Of a stretch of 11,263 nt of DNA, positions 1 through 6,086 are shown piece after piece. A program made the position numbers and the translations under genes. The notes below the pieces were generated by a model, which ran no database searches, had not been told where the DNA came from, and saw only the letters and a list, made by a program, of their open reading frames with translations. Each line of letters begins with the position of its first letter. Within the stretch, counting starts at the first letter, position 1. This stretch comes from Zetaproteobacteria bacterium (GTDB lineage: Bacteria > Pseudomonadota > Zetaproteobacteria > Mariprofundales > Mariprofundaceae). The stretch covers positions 1 through 11,263 of the forward strand of contig JAJRTX010000046.1 of assembly GCA_021545665.1 (NCBI GenBank), given 5' to 3'.

Positions 1-60
1 AAAGAGTACATCAAAAATCAGAAGCCACCGCATCCGGATGATGACTTTGAAGTGGTGTAG
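1..60 (+). CDS. IS200/IS605-like transposase TnpA, C-terminal end (partial)
   Basis: The first 60 bases read open in frame 1 as the last 19 residues of a protein and end in TAG; the rest lies before the window. The tail contains EYIKNQ followed by a short acidic end. I associate a YI-x-x-Q helix end with the C-terminus of single-domain HUH (Y1) transposases of the IS200/IS605 family, but that is recall and not an alignment. The hairpins directly downstream fit the right end of such an element. No TnpB follows, so the element would be of the TnpA-only type. A REP-associated tyrosine transposase is the main alternative. Confidence 0.55.
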   Translation, partial: KEYIKNQKPPHPDDDFEVV

Positions 61-63
61 TCA

Positions 64-140
64 GTCGGCCGGATGGCCGACCAATCACCGGCTTCTAGCC
101 GTAAAAGGAAGCCACCGGCTTTTAGCCGGTGGTCGTTCAC
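64..140 (+). mobile_element. Right-end hairpin cluster of an IS200/IS605-like element
   Basis: Three hairpins follow the transposase stop. The first is 64-70 pairing with 75-81 (GTCGGCC/GGCCGAC, loop GGAT). The second is 89-93 with 97-101 (CGGCT/AGCCG). The third is 112-120 with 124-132, a perfect 9-bp stem CCACCGGCT/AGCCGGTGG with loop TTT. A subterminal hairpin just inside the right end is typical of IS200/IS605 elements, where TnpA binds it as single-stranded DNA. The bases GTTCAC at 135-140 after the last hairpin probably hold the cleavage site. The left end lies outside the window, so the exact boundary is inferred. Confidence 0.5.
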
Positions 141-153
141 GAGGAGAACACAA

Positions 154-858
154 ATGCTTCCAGATTTCCCAGATTGGTTTCATGACTTCTTAGATGAGCA
201 GCTAAAGGAATTTCCAGACTTTGCAGAGCATGAGACTAGCCGTAAAGATGATCTAATGCTTTCATATCTCAAGTTATGGGGAGTCATTGAGGCATTCTCA
301 AAAATTATTGTTCGGCTATATCAGAAACGAACCAATTTAATAGAGATCAAAGCCCAATTGAAAGAAGCCGAATGCCATAAAGAGTCTATGAGTGAATGGG
401 AGGAATCACTTTCTGTACTAATTACCCAATATGCTGAAAATATAAACACTGGCACTGTATCAATAACGGCTGATAATATTGTGAAGAAGACCATTAACCT
501 CAAAGCAATAAAGGCAACCAAGTTCTCAGTTGAGAAGCGGGACATTGCTTTAATGAAGCTTCCATCAAAAGAAAATTTTGAAAAAGCATGTTCATTTCTT
601 GAAATTAATCAAAAGGGCGTATTGGGTTTGCTAAAACCAAAAGGAGGAGAAAGTGTTTTTTATAACACAAGGAACTCAATCGCTCATGAAGGAAAGTTGG
701 ATATTGCTTTTAAAAACTTTGTAACCATTAGGATCAATCCAGTAAAAGAAGCAGTCTCAGAAATTAAATGCATAAGAGGTCTTGGACTAACCGAAGAATT
801 ACCTGTTTTTGTTTCACAGAATCAGATTCATAACGAAGGAAGTAACCATGAGGTGTAA
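154..858 (+). CDS. HEPN-like protein (putative RNase), first gene of a two-gene unit
   Basis: This encodes a 234-residue soluble protein with no signal peptide or membrane segment. An in-frame ATG at 73 exists but lies inside the hairpins of the upstream element. I chose ATG 154 because a GAGGAG Shine-Dalgarno lies at 141-146 with 7-nt spacing. Near the C-terminus is R173-N-S-I-A-H178, an R-x4-H motif in an otherwise helical stretch. That is the catalytic signature of HEPN ribonucleases found in toxin-antitoxin, abortive-infection and CRISPR proteins. An acidic position in an N-terminal helix (about residues 34-52) also fits HEPN architecture. The middle, about 60-150, is charged and unrecognised. 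The last 11 bases overlap the HNH gene, so the two are probably translationally coupled. Base composition is clearly more AT-rich than dnaX and its neighbours, which suggests transfer. HEPN assignment is inference from the motif; the protein could instead be a non-catalytic partner. Confidence 0.6.
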   Translation: MLPDFPDWFHDFLDEQLKEFPDFAEHETSRKDDLMLSYLKLWGVIEAFSKIIVRLYQKRTNLIEIKAQLKEAECHKESMSEWEESLSVLITQYAENINTGTVSITADNIVKKTINLKAIKATKFSVEKRDIALMKLPSKENFEKACSFLEINQKGVLGLLKPKGGESVFYNTRNSIAHEGKLDIAFKNFVTIRINPVKEAVSEIKCIRGLGLTEELPVFVSQNQIHNEGSNHEV

Positions 859-1672
859 AATATGCAATTTTGATATCAACTCAAACAGGGACTTGTTAGC
901 GCATCTAAAAAATGTACATGGAACCGACCCGATTTCTTATTTTAAAAAATATCCTGATGCGGAAAAGTTTTGTAGCAAGTGTAAAAACCTATTGCCTATA
1001 ACAAATTTCTTGTCTGATAAAAGCAATAGTTATGGTTACAGAACTCAGTGCCTAGATTGTATGAGGCCAGGTGGAGCCAAAAGGGAATGCCCAATTTGTA
1101 AAAGGATATTCAAGTGGTCTTCAGTCATTAATCACATGAATCGGGAGCATGATATTCCCCCTGTAGATGGGTACAATCTTTATCTTAAAGAAAAATATTG
1201 CCCAAAGTGTGAAAAGGTAAAAAGCCTAAGTGATTTTGCAAAAATGAAAGACGAGAAAGCGGTTTATTTCTCATGGTGCGCAGATTGCAATTTGGAACGG
1301 AATATTGCGAGAAGTGTTTCTGATCAAGACTTTGAGCTATTTCAGTACCTTGTAATACGGCTAGCCTTTTCTGATAAATGCTTTGTTTGCAACATGTCAC
1401 ATGATGAGAGTACTGAAAAGTTAGGGGAACCTCTCCATATCGATCACATGCTTGCGCATGTAAAAGGCGGAGCCCTAAAAATTAATAACTCAATTCTCCT
1501 TTGTAGGACTTGCAACCTCAAGAAAGGTGCCAAGGAATTAGAAGAGTTTTTACGTGAACAGAATTTATCAAGTTCTTCGATTATACCCATGTTACAACAG
1601 CTTGAAGGCATTCATAACTGGGCTGAAATTGAATTGAAGCGCGTTTTGAAAAGAAGTGTCTATAAGAATTAA
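848..1672 (+). CDS. Multi-zinc-finger HNH endonuclease
   Basis: This encodes a 274-residue protein. ATG 848 was chosen over ATG 809 because GAAGGA at 835-840 gives 7-nt spacing, and because the protein then begins directly with its first zinc finger. In order the parts are: a C2H2-like finger (C3, C6, H19, H24), a C4 ribbon (C42, C45, C68, C71), a second C2H2-like finger (C81, C84, H96, H101), a second C4 ribbon (C118, C121, C144, C147), and an HNH domain. The HNH domain has C178-x2-C181, H197-x-D199-H200, GG at 207-208, N213/N214, C219-x2-C222-N223 and K226-G227. That is the usual beta-beta-alpha-metal nuclease with structural zinc, so DNA cleavage is the likely activity. A basic helical tail follows. 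The start overlaps the HEPN-like gene by 11 nt. The zinc ribbons resemble those of phage and restriction HNH enzymes. Target and partner are unknown. Confidence 0.85.
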   Translation: MRCKICNFDINSNRDLLAHLKNVHGTDPISYFKKYPDAEKFCSKCKNLLPITNFLSDKSNSYGYRTQCLDCMRPGGAKRECPICKRIFKWSSVINHMNREHDIPPVDGYNLYLKEKYCPKCEKVKSLSDFAKMKDEKAVYFSWCADCNLERNIARSVSDQDFELFQYLVIRLAFSDKCFVCNMSHDESTEKLGEPLHIDHMLAHVKGGALKINNSILLCRTCNLKKGAKELEEFLREQNLSSSSIIPMLQQLEGIHNWAEIELKRVLKRSVYKN

Positions 1673-1688
1673 TAACGCGTGATTGAGG

Positions 1689-1706
1689 TTGCATTTTGTA
1701 ATGCAA
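1689..1706 (+). other. Perfect hairpin after the HNH gene
   Basis: TTGCATT pairs with AATGCAA around a TTGT loop, 17 nt after the HNH stop codon. The stem is 7 bp and AT-rich, and no U-tract follows, so it is not a convincing intrinsic terminator. It could be a protein-binding palindrome or the edge of the inserted module. The rest of the 174-nt gap to dnaX shows no gene. TATCAT at 1721 and TATGAT at 1747 resemble -10 boxes but lack convincing -35 partners. Confidence 0.3.
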
Positions 1707-1846
1707 TATCAATAGAAGTATATCATGAATCTGGTTCCTGACAAATTATGATTTGAATCGGTTTGTCTAGGCTTCTCTCCTTTTGTGTAGTGGCAGGGAA
1801 GTTCGAAGACATTGCGCCTTGGGGGGCAAGCCGTAGAGTGGCTGCC

Positions 1847-3514
1847 ATGTCATATCTGGTGCTTGCCCGTCGTTGGCGTCCACAGAAGTTTGCCGATTTG
1901 GTTGGGCAGGATGTGGTGGTGCGTACACTAAAAAATGCACTGGTCAGTGGTAACCTGGCACATGCTTATCTGCTTTGTGGTATTCGTGGTGTGGGCAAGA
2001 CAACCATTGCGCGATTGATGGCAATGGCAGTAAATTGTAAGCAGTCAGTTGATGGCGAGCCATGTGGAAAATGCGCCGCATGCCAGAGTATAGCCAGTGC
2101 TTCAAATCTAGATATTCAGGAAATGGATGCTGCAAGCCATACCGGCGTAGATGATATACGTGAAATACTTGATGGTGTGCGCTATCCGCCAAGCTCACTG
2201 AAAACAAAAGTTTATATTATCGATGAAGCGCATATGCTGTCCAAGAGTGCTTTTAATGCATTACTAAAAACACTTGAAGAACCACCTGCACATGTGTTGT
2301 TTGTTCTGGCAACCACAGAGGCTGATAAATTACCTCTGACGGTGCGTTCACGCTGTCAGCGTTTTGATCTTCGGCGTTTGGGTCAATCTGAAATCGATGA
2401 TTACCTGAAGCATGTATTTACCAAGGAAAATATTGGGGCAGATGCGGAAGCAGTATCAGCTTTGGCACGGGCTGCCGATGGAAGTGTTAGAGATGCCTTG
2501 TCGCTGGCTGAACGGGTGCTGGCTTACAGCGGTGACCAATTAAAATTTAAACATGTTCAGATAGCATTGGGAATGGTGGGTAGTGAGTTGGTTTGCTCAT
2601 TGTCTCAGGCGATATTTGCCGGTGATGCCATGCGTGGCATGGAAGTGATGCGATCTTCTGTCTCAGCGGGACATGGGCCCCGAACACTGCTGTTGGAGCT
2701 GGCTTCATTATGGCATCAGCTGGCCTGTTTGCAGGTTGACAACTCATTGTCGGAGCAGCAAACAGATGCGGACCAGCAGATTTGGCTGGAGCAAAATGCA
2801 GCCAGCCTGACCGCTCAGGCATTGGATTTGCGCTATCAGGTGCTATTGCATGGAATCCGTGATCTGGCTCTGGCAGATGAACGTATGGGTGCAGAAATGC
2901 TGGTGATGCGCCTGTGTAGTTTAAATAGTATATCAGCAGTAACACCGGCAACAGATAATGTAATCATCCCCACATCGGCAACGGTTAGCCATGATTCCAG
3001 GCAGGATATTGTAGAAAATAAACTGATTGCGGCACAGCAAAAAGAAAATGATGCTATCGATAAAAAGCATGCTGAGGATGATCTTCCCGATTTACCTCTG
3101 CATGCTCAGTCCGAAACGGCCGGGAAGGTATTTTCCAATTGGCAGCAGGCGGTGGAGGCATTTGGTGAACTCAATCCGAGCTTATCAGGCATGTTGGATA
3201 ATGTGGTATGTCTTGAATTTGGAGAAAAGGTGCGTTTGGCCTTGGATAAACACCAGCAGCAGGTTATTACTACGAATGATCGCATGGCCTTTGCTGAGTG
3301 GTTGGCGCGCGAGGTGTTCTGGGAGTCCCAACAGGGGCAGGACGGTGAATCGCTTGCACAGGAGCGCACCCGTCAGGCCAGAGAGGAAAAGATGCGCTTG
3401 CGTCAAAATGCAGAGCGTGACCCTCATGTGCAGGCTTTGATGAAAGAAATGGATGCCCAACTGGTCAATGTGTTACCGGCTGGAGTTGAAGAGCAGGCAG
3501 GAGATGAACGATGA
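1847..3514 (+). CDS. dnaX: DNA polymerase III subunits tau/gamma
   Basis: This is the AAA+ clamp-loader subunit that opens the beta clamp and, through tau, links polymerase and helicase at the fork. It has 555 residues. The start is ATG 1847: the protein then begins MSYLVLARRWRP, as the family does, whereas the TTG at 1763 would add 28 unrelated residues. The Walker A motif is GIRGVGKTT (45-53). Zinc-module cysteines are C64, C73, C76 and C79, the same numbers as I recall for E. coli. Walker B is IIDEAH (124-129), and the sensor/arginine-finger motif is SRC (168-170). Residues from about 365 to 435 are a low-conservation linker. A tau C-terminal domain follows, with a charged helix before the end. 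The stop overlaps the ybaB start as ATGA. A candidate -1 frameshift signal lies at codons 405-407. Confidence 0.97.
   Translation: MSYLVLARRWRPQKFADLVGQDVVVRTLKNALVSGNLAHAYLLCGIRGVGKTTIARLMAMAVNCKQSVDGEPCGKCAACQSIASASNLDIQEMDAASHTGVDDIREILDGVRYPPSSLKTKVYIIDEAHMLSKSAFNALLKTLEEPPAHVLFVLATTEADKLPLTVRSRCQRFDLRRLGQSEIDDYLKHVFTKENIGADAEAVSALARAADGSVRDALSLAERVLAYSGDQLKFKHVQIALGMVGSELVCSLSQAIFAGDAMRGMEVMRSSVSAGHGPRTLLLELASLWHQLACLQVDNSLSEQQTDADQQIWLEQNAASLTAQALDLRYQVLLHGIRDLALADERMGAEMLVMRLCSLNSISAVTPATDNVIIPTSATVSHDSRQDIVENKLIAAQQKENDAIDKKHAEDDLPDLPLHAQSETAGKVFSNWQQAVEAFGELNPSLSGMLDNVVCLEFGEKVRLALDKHQQQVITTNDRMAFAEWLAREVFWESQQGQDGESLAQERTRQAREEKMRLRQNAERDPHVQALMKEMDAQLVNVLPAGVEEQAGDER
3061..3106 (+). 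promoter_or_regulatory. Candidate -1 frameshift signal for the gamma subunit of DnaX
   Basis: Within the dnaX linker the frame reads GAT AAA AAG, that is T-AAA-AAG. A -1 slip on AAG gives AAA, then GCA, TGC and a TGA stop at 3073-3075, which would produce a product of about 409 residues against the full 555. A hairpin begins at the slip site: 3066-3072 pairs with 3100-3106 (AGCATGC/GCATGCT), then a T-T mismatch, then 3074-3077 pairs with 3095-3098 (GAGG/CCTC), with a 17-nt loop. E. coli makes gamma by this kind of event at A-AAA-AAG followed by a hairpin. Here the first base is T rather than A, which weakens re-pairing in the P site. No strong internal Shine-Dalgarno is visible upstream. Function is inferred. 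Confidence 0.35.
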
Positions 3515-3825
3515 ATATCGGAAAGATGATGCAGCAAGCAAAAAAGATGCAGGAAAACATGCAAAAAATGCAGGAAGAACTGGCTGCAATGGAGCTCACT
3601 GGTGAAGCTGGTGGAGGCATGGTTCATGTCATCGTTGGAGGAGATCGCAGTGTACGGCGCATTGAAATTGACCCGGAACTATGGGAAGAACGGGACAAGG
3701 CGCTGGTTGAAGATCTGGTGGCTGCTGCTATAAACCATGCATTGCAGAAGGTGGAAGAAACCAGCAAACAAAAACAGCAGGGTTTAATGTCTGGTATGCC
3801 ATTACCTCCGGGGTTTTCACTTTGA
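3511..3825 (+). CDS. ybaB: YbaB/EbfC family nucleoid-associated protein
   Basis: This is a small DNA-binding protein of 104 residues that dimerises and coats DNA; in many proteobacteria it sits between dnaX and recR, as here. The sequence shows the family pattern: an N-terminal helix of repeated M/Q/K residues starting MNIGKMMQQAKKMQ, a glycine-rich turn (GEAGGGMV), beta-strand residues with VRRIEIDPEL, then a C-terminal helix and the tail GMPLPPGF. The start codon overlaps the dnaX stop by 4 nt (ATGA). AGGAG at 3499-3503 gives 7-nt spacing, so the gene is probably coupled to dnaX translation. The next gene, recR, starts at or just after the ybaB stop, which supports a dnaX-ybaB-recR operon. 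Nothing is unusual in length or residues. Confidence 0.95.
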   Translation: MNIGKMMQQAKKMQENMQKMQEELAAMELTGEAGGGMVHVIVGGDRSVRRIEIDPELWEERDKALVEDLVAAAINHALQKVEETSKQKQQGLMSGMPLPPGFSL

Positions 3826-3839
3826 TTCATGACCATGGT

Positions 3840-4430
3840 ATGCCAGCTCCGCTGGGTCGTGTGGTTGAAATGCTGGCAAGTCTTCCCGGAGTCGGGCCAA
3901 AAACAGCCATGCGTCTGGGTTTAAATTTACTCTCCCGCGCGGCCACTGAAACTGTGGCTCTTGCCGATGCTCTGAGAACCCTGCATGAGCAAGTAGGGTT
4001 TTGTGATCGTTGTGGTTGTTTTGCCGAACACGGGCATTGCCTGTTTTGTGACGGGCTCAAGCGAGGATCACATACGGTTTGTGTAGTTGAGCAGCCGGTG
4101 GATGTTCTGATTATAGAGCGAGGGCAGAATTATCACGGGCATTACCATGTATTGCATGGTCGCCTGAGTCCGATTGATGGCGTGGGGCCGGAGCAATTAT
4201 GCATGGCTTCTCTGGATGGACGTGTTGCAGCCGGAGTGAAGGAATTGATTCTGGCGACAAGTGCTACTGTTGATGGAGAGGCGACAGCACATTATCTGGC
4301 ACGGCGTTATCAGCAGAAGAATGTGAGGATATCACGAATTGCACGTGGAGTTCCGGAAGGTGGTGAATTGGAGTATCTGGATGAACACACTCTGAATCGT
4401 GCTGTTGATCAGCGTGTAGTCTGGGAGTGA
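3840..4430 (+). CDS. recR: Recombination mediator protein RecR
   Basis: RecR works with RecO (and RecF) to load RecA on SSB-coated gaps and acts as a ring-shaped DNA clamp. From ATG 3840 the protein has 196 residues. It has a helix-hairpin-helix (LPGVGPKTAMRL, 15-26), a C4 zinc module (C55, C58, C67, C70), and a Toprim domain from about residue 78 with E84 and the segment VDVLIIERG. A C-terminal RIARGVPEGGELEYLDE stretch is typical of the family. An upstream TTG at 3822, overlapping the ybaB stop, would add six residues (25 rather than 19 to the hairpin motif). Neither start has a clear Shine-Dalgarno, so I prefer ATG and leave the choice open. The stop overlaps the yggS start (GTGA). Confidence 0.95.
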   Translation: MPAPLGRVVEMLASLPGVGPKTAMRLGLNLLSRAATETVALADALRTLHEQVGFCDRCGCFAEHGHCLFCDGLKRGSHTVCVVEQPVDVLIIERGQNYHGHYHVLHGRLSPIDGVGPEQLCMASLDGRVAAGVKELILATSATVDGEATAHYLARRYQQKNVRISRIARGVPEGGELEYLDEHTLNRAVDQRVVWE

Positions 4431-5071
4431 AGCAGCTGAAATTGCTGGCTCGCTGGCAGGTTGTGAGCGACGAATTGCGCGCAAAGCAGGTTCAGTTACT
4501 GGCAGTCAGTAAATATGCGCCTGAACAAGCGGTTGAGACATTGAGCCAGGCAGGTCAGCGATGTTTTGGCGAGTCGCGTCCACAGGCGCTGCGTGATCGT
4601 GCAGGCCGCTGGCCTGATTGCCATTGGCATATGATCGGGCCGTTACAGAAAAACAAAGCCAAATATATTGGTCGGTTTGCATCCATGTGGCATAGTTGTG
4701 AGAATCTTGAAACAGCACGGGCTGTGGCCGGGCATGTATCGGGTTCGCCATTACCGGTACTGATTCAGGTCAATATCACAAATAATCCAACTCAACATGG
4801 TGTTAATCCTGAAGATGCAACCCTGTTTGCTGAGCAACTGGCTGTAGTTAATGGCCTCAAACTGGCCGGTCTGATGGGCATGGTCGGAAGGAAAGGTGAT
4901 CAGCGAAATGCATTTCGCCAATTGAGGCTCTTGCGGGATGAACTTTTCGGTGGGAGCTTTGCCGAGTTATGCATGGGTATGAGTGGCGATTACCGTATGG
5001 CCATTGAAGAAGGTGCAACCATTGTACGTCTGGGAACTGTATTGTTTGGACCACGTGAACAACTGATGTGA
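4427..5071 (+). CDS. yggS: YggS/PLPBP family PLP homeostasis protein
   Basis: This is a 214-residue single-domain protein with the fold-type III PLP barrel. It binds pyridoxal phosphate and buffers vitamin B6 and amino-acid metabolism without a known catalytic reaction. The PLP lysine is K29 in LLAVSKYA. Other family landmarks are HMIGPLQKNKAK, the LIQVNI strand, GLMGMVG, and the phosphate-binding C-terminal run MGMSGDYRMAIEEGATIVRL followed by GTVLFGPR. The family's FGENxxQE motif is changed to FGESRPQAL. It starts at GTG 4427, which overlaps the recR stop by 4 nt. The N-terminus is shorter than usual, and no better upstream start exists without entering recR. proC follows after 4 nt; yggS-proC-yggT is a common arrangement in proteobacteria. 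Confidence 0.93.
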   Translation: MKQLKLLARWQVVSDELRAKQVQLLAVSKYAPEQAVETLSQAGQRCFGESRPQALRDRAGRWPDCHWHMIGPLQKNKAKYIGRFASMWHSCENLETARAVAGHVSGSPLPVLIQVNITNNPTQHGVNPEDATLFAEQLAVVNGLKLAGLMGMVGRKGDQRNAFRQLRLLRDELFGGSFAELCMGMSGDYRMAIEEGATIVRLGTVLFGPREQLM

Positions 5072-5075
5072 AGGA

Positions 5076-5879
5076 ATGAATTTGAAGAAATTAAATATAG
5101 TATTTATTGGTGGCGGCAATATGGCTGAGGCCTTGATTGCCGGTTTGTGCCGGGCGGGACATGCTGGCGAAAATATCATTGTAGCTGATCCTTTGCAGTC
5201 CAGATGCAAAGAGCTGAAAGCTAAGTATGGTATCCATACAACAGACAACAATCAGGATGCTGCATGTCAGGCTGACATTCTGGTTCTGGCGGTAAAACCT
5301 CAGCAGATGCAGGTTGCTTTGAAGAGCCTGGCAGGGGTTAAGCCAGAGGCAACCCTGATCAGTATTGCGGCAGGTGTGAGTCTGGCGGTTCTGCGTGGCT
5401 GGTTGGGTGAGCATGTTGCATTTGTGCGTGTGATGCCAAATACCCCGGCACTGGTAGGAGCAGGGATGTCTGTGTTGTTCAGCCATGCCAGTGACAAGCA
5501 TCGGGTCAAGGCAGAATATGTATTGGAAGCCTGTGGTGAATCGGTTTGGGTAGATGATGAAAAACAGCTGCATGCCGTGACGGCAGTTTCGGGAAGTGGG
5601 CCGGCATATTTTTTTCTGTTGGCTGAAATCATACAAGCTACAGGAGTCAAACTGGGTTTGTCAGAGGAGTTGGCTGCCCGTCTTGCTGCCCAAACAGCCC
5701 TGGGCGCCGGAAAAATGCTGGTTGAAAGTAAGTGCTCTGCCGAACAACTTCGTCATCAGGTAACCAGTCCTGGCGGTACAACGCAGGCAGCACTGGATGT
5801 TATGTTTGAACAGGGACTGCCCAACGCAGTGCGCGCAGGCGTAACAGCAGCATGTAAACGTTCGGAGGAATTACGCTAG
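5076..5879 (+). CDS. proC: Pyrroline-5-carboxylate reductase
   Basis: ProC catalyses the last step of proline synthesis, reducing 1-pyrroline-5-carboxylate with NAD(P)H in the cytoplasm. The ORF has 267 codons. The N-terminal Rossmann fold shows FIGGGNMAEALIAG. The substrate and dimer domain has VMPNTPALVGAGM, the catalytic-region motif VSGSGPAYFFLLAEI, and the family signature VTSPGGTTQAAL. The start is uncertain: AAGGA (5071-5075) touches ATG 5076, which is too close for normal initiation, but lies 6 nt from an in-frame TTG at 5082 that gives a KKLNIVFIGGG start like other ProC proteins. The TAG stop at 5877-5879 is the first three bases of the terminal inverted repeat of the element that follows, so the C-terminus may have been altered by its insertion. 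Confidence 0.96.
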   Translation: MNLKKLNIVFIGGGNMAEALIAGLCRAGHAGENIIVADPLQSRCKELKAKYGIHTTDNNQDAACQADILVLAVKPQQMQVALKSLAGVKPEATLISIAAGVSLAVLRGWLGEHVAFVRVMPNTPALVGAGMSVLFSHASDKHRVKAEYVLEACGESVWVDDEKQLHAVTAVSGSGPAYFFLLAEIIQATGVKLGLSEELAARLAAQTALGAGKMLVESKCSAEQLRHQVTSPGGTTQAALDVMFEQGLPNAVRAGVTAACKRSEELR

Positions 5880-6085
5880 TGTCCAGTCCCTCAAATTTAT
5901 TGCCCGTCAGCGAGGTTGAATGGGATATGCGGCAAGGCGTACGAGTACAGGACTGGCAATGCCTAATTCAAACGAGTAGAACACAGCCGCGCTCATCCAG
6001 TCTTGCCTGCAGGGAGCCGGTTTGTGCGCTACTTGCCTCCTTGGCAGGGCTCTGATGGGCCATAAATTTATGGGATAGGACACTA
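5877..6085. mobile_element. 209-bp MITE-like element between proC and yggT
   Basis: The two ends are inverted repeats of 34 bp, 5877-5910 and 6052-6085, matching at 28 of 34 positions when read inward. The shared blocks are TAGTGTCC, TCCC, AAATTTAT, GCCC and TCAG. TA lies at both outer edges, which fits a TA target duplication as in IS630/mariner-type elements, though TA is also part of the palindrome, so this is not proof. The interior is more GC-rich and has no recognisable gene; an antisense frame is open through it but matches nothing I know. Its left end forms the proC stop codon. Its right end carries TAGGA at 6076-6080, 6 nt before the yggT start. Confidence 0.7.
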
Positions 6086-6086
6086 T

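Noticed and set aside
73..153. N-terminal extension of the HEPN-like protein from ATG 73.
   Set aside because: It translates through the hairpins of the transposon end, has a basic low-complexity sequence, and lacks a ribosome site; ATG 154 has a good one.
1801..1807. GTTCGAA resembling a tRNA T-loop.
   Set aside because: The flanking bases do not form a T-arm, and no anticodon arm or acceptor stem can be drawn.
1763..1846. Remnant of the 4.5S (SRP) RNA gene, which lies before dnaX in some proteobacteria.
   Set aside because: A short TGTAG-TGGCAGGG stretch is reminiscent, but the conserved apical GGAAG loop region and the pairing arm are absent.
3027..3440. A 137-codon open frame inside dnaX on the same strand.
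   Set aside because: It lies in the +1 frame of a clear dnaX, has no recognisable motif and no ribosome site; a shadow frame. It is also not the -1 frame needed for gamma.
5091..5636. A 181-codon antisense open frame opposite proC.
   Set aside because: It is the complement of well-conserved proC codons, with cysteine/histidine-rich random composition and no recognisable domain.
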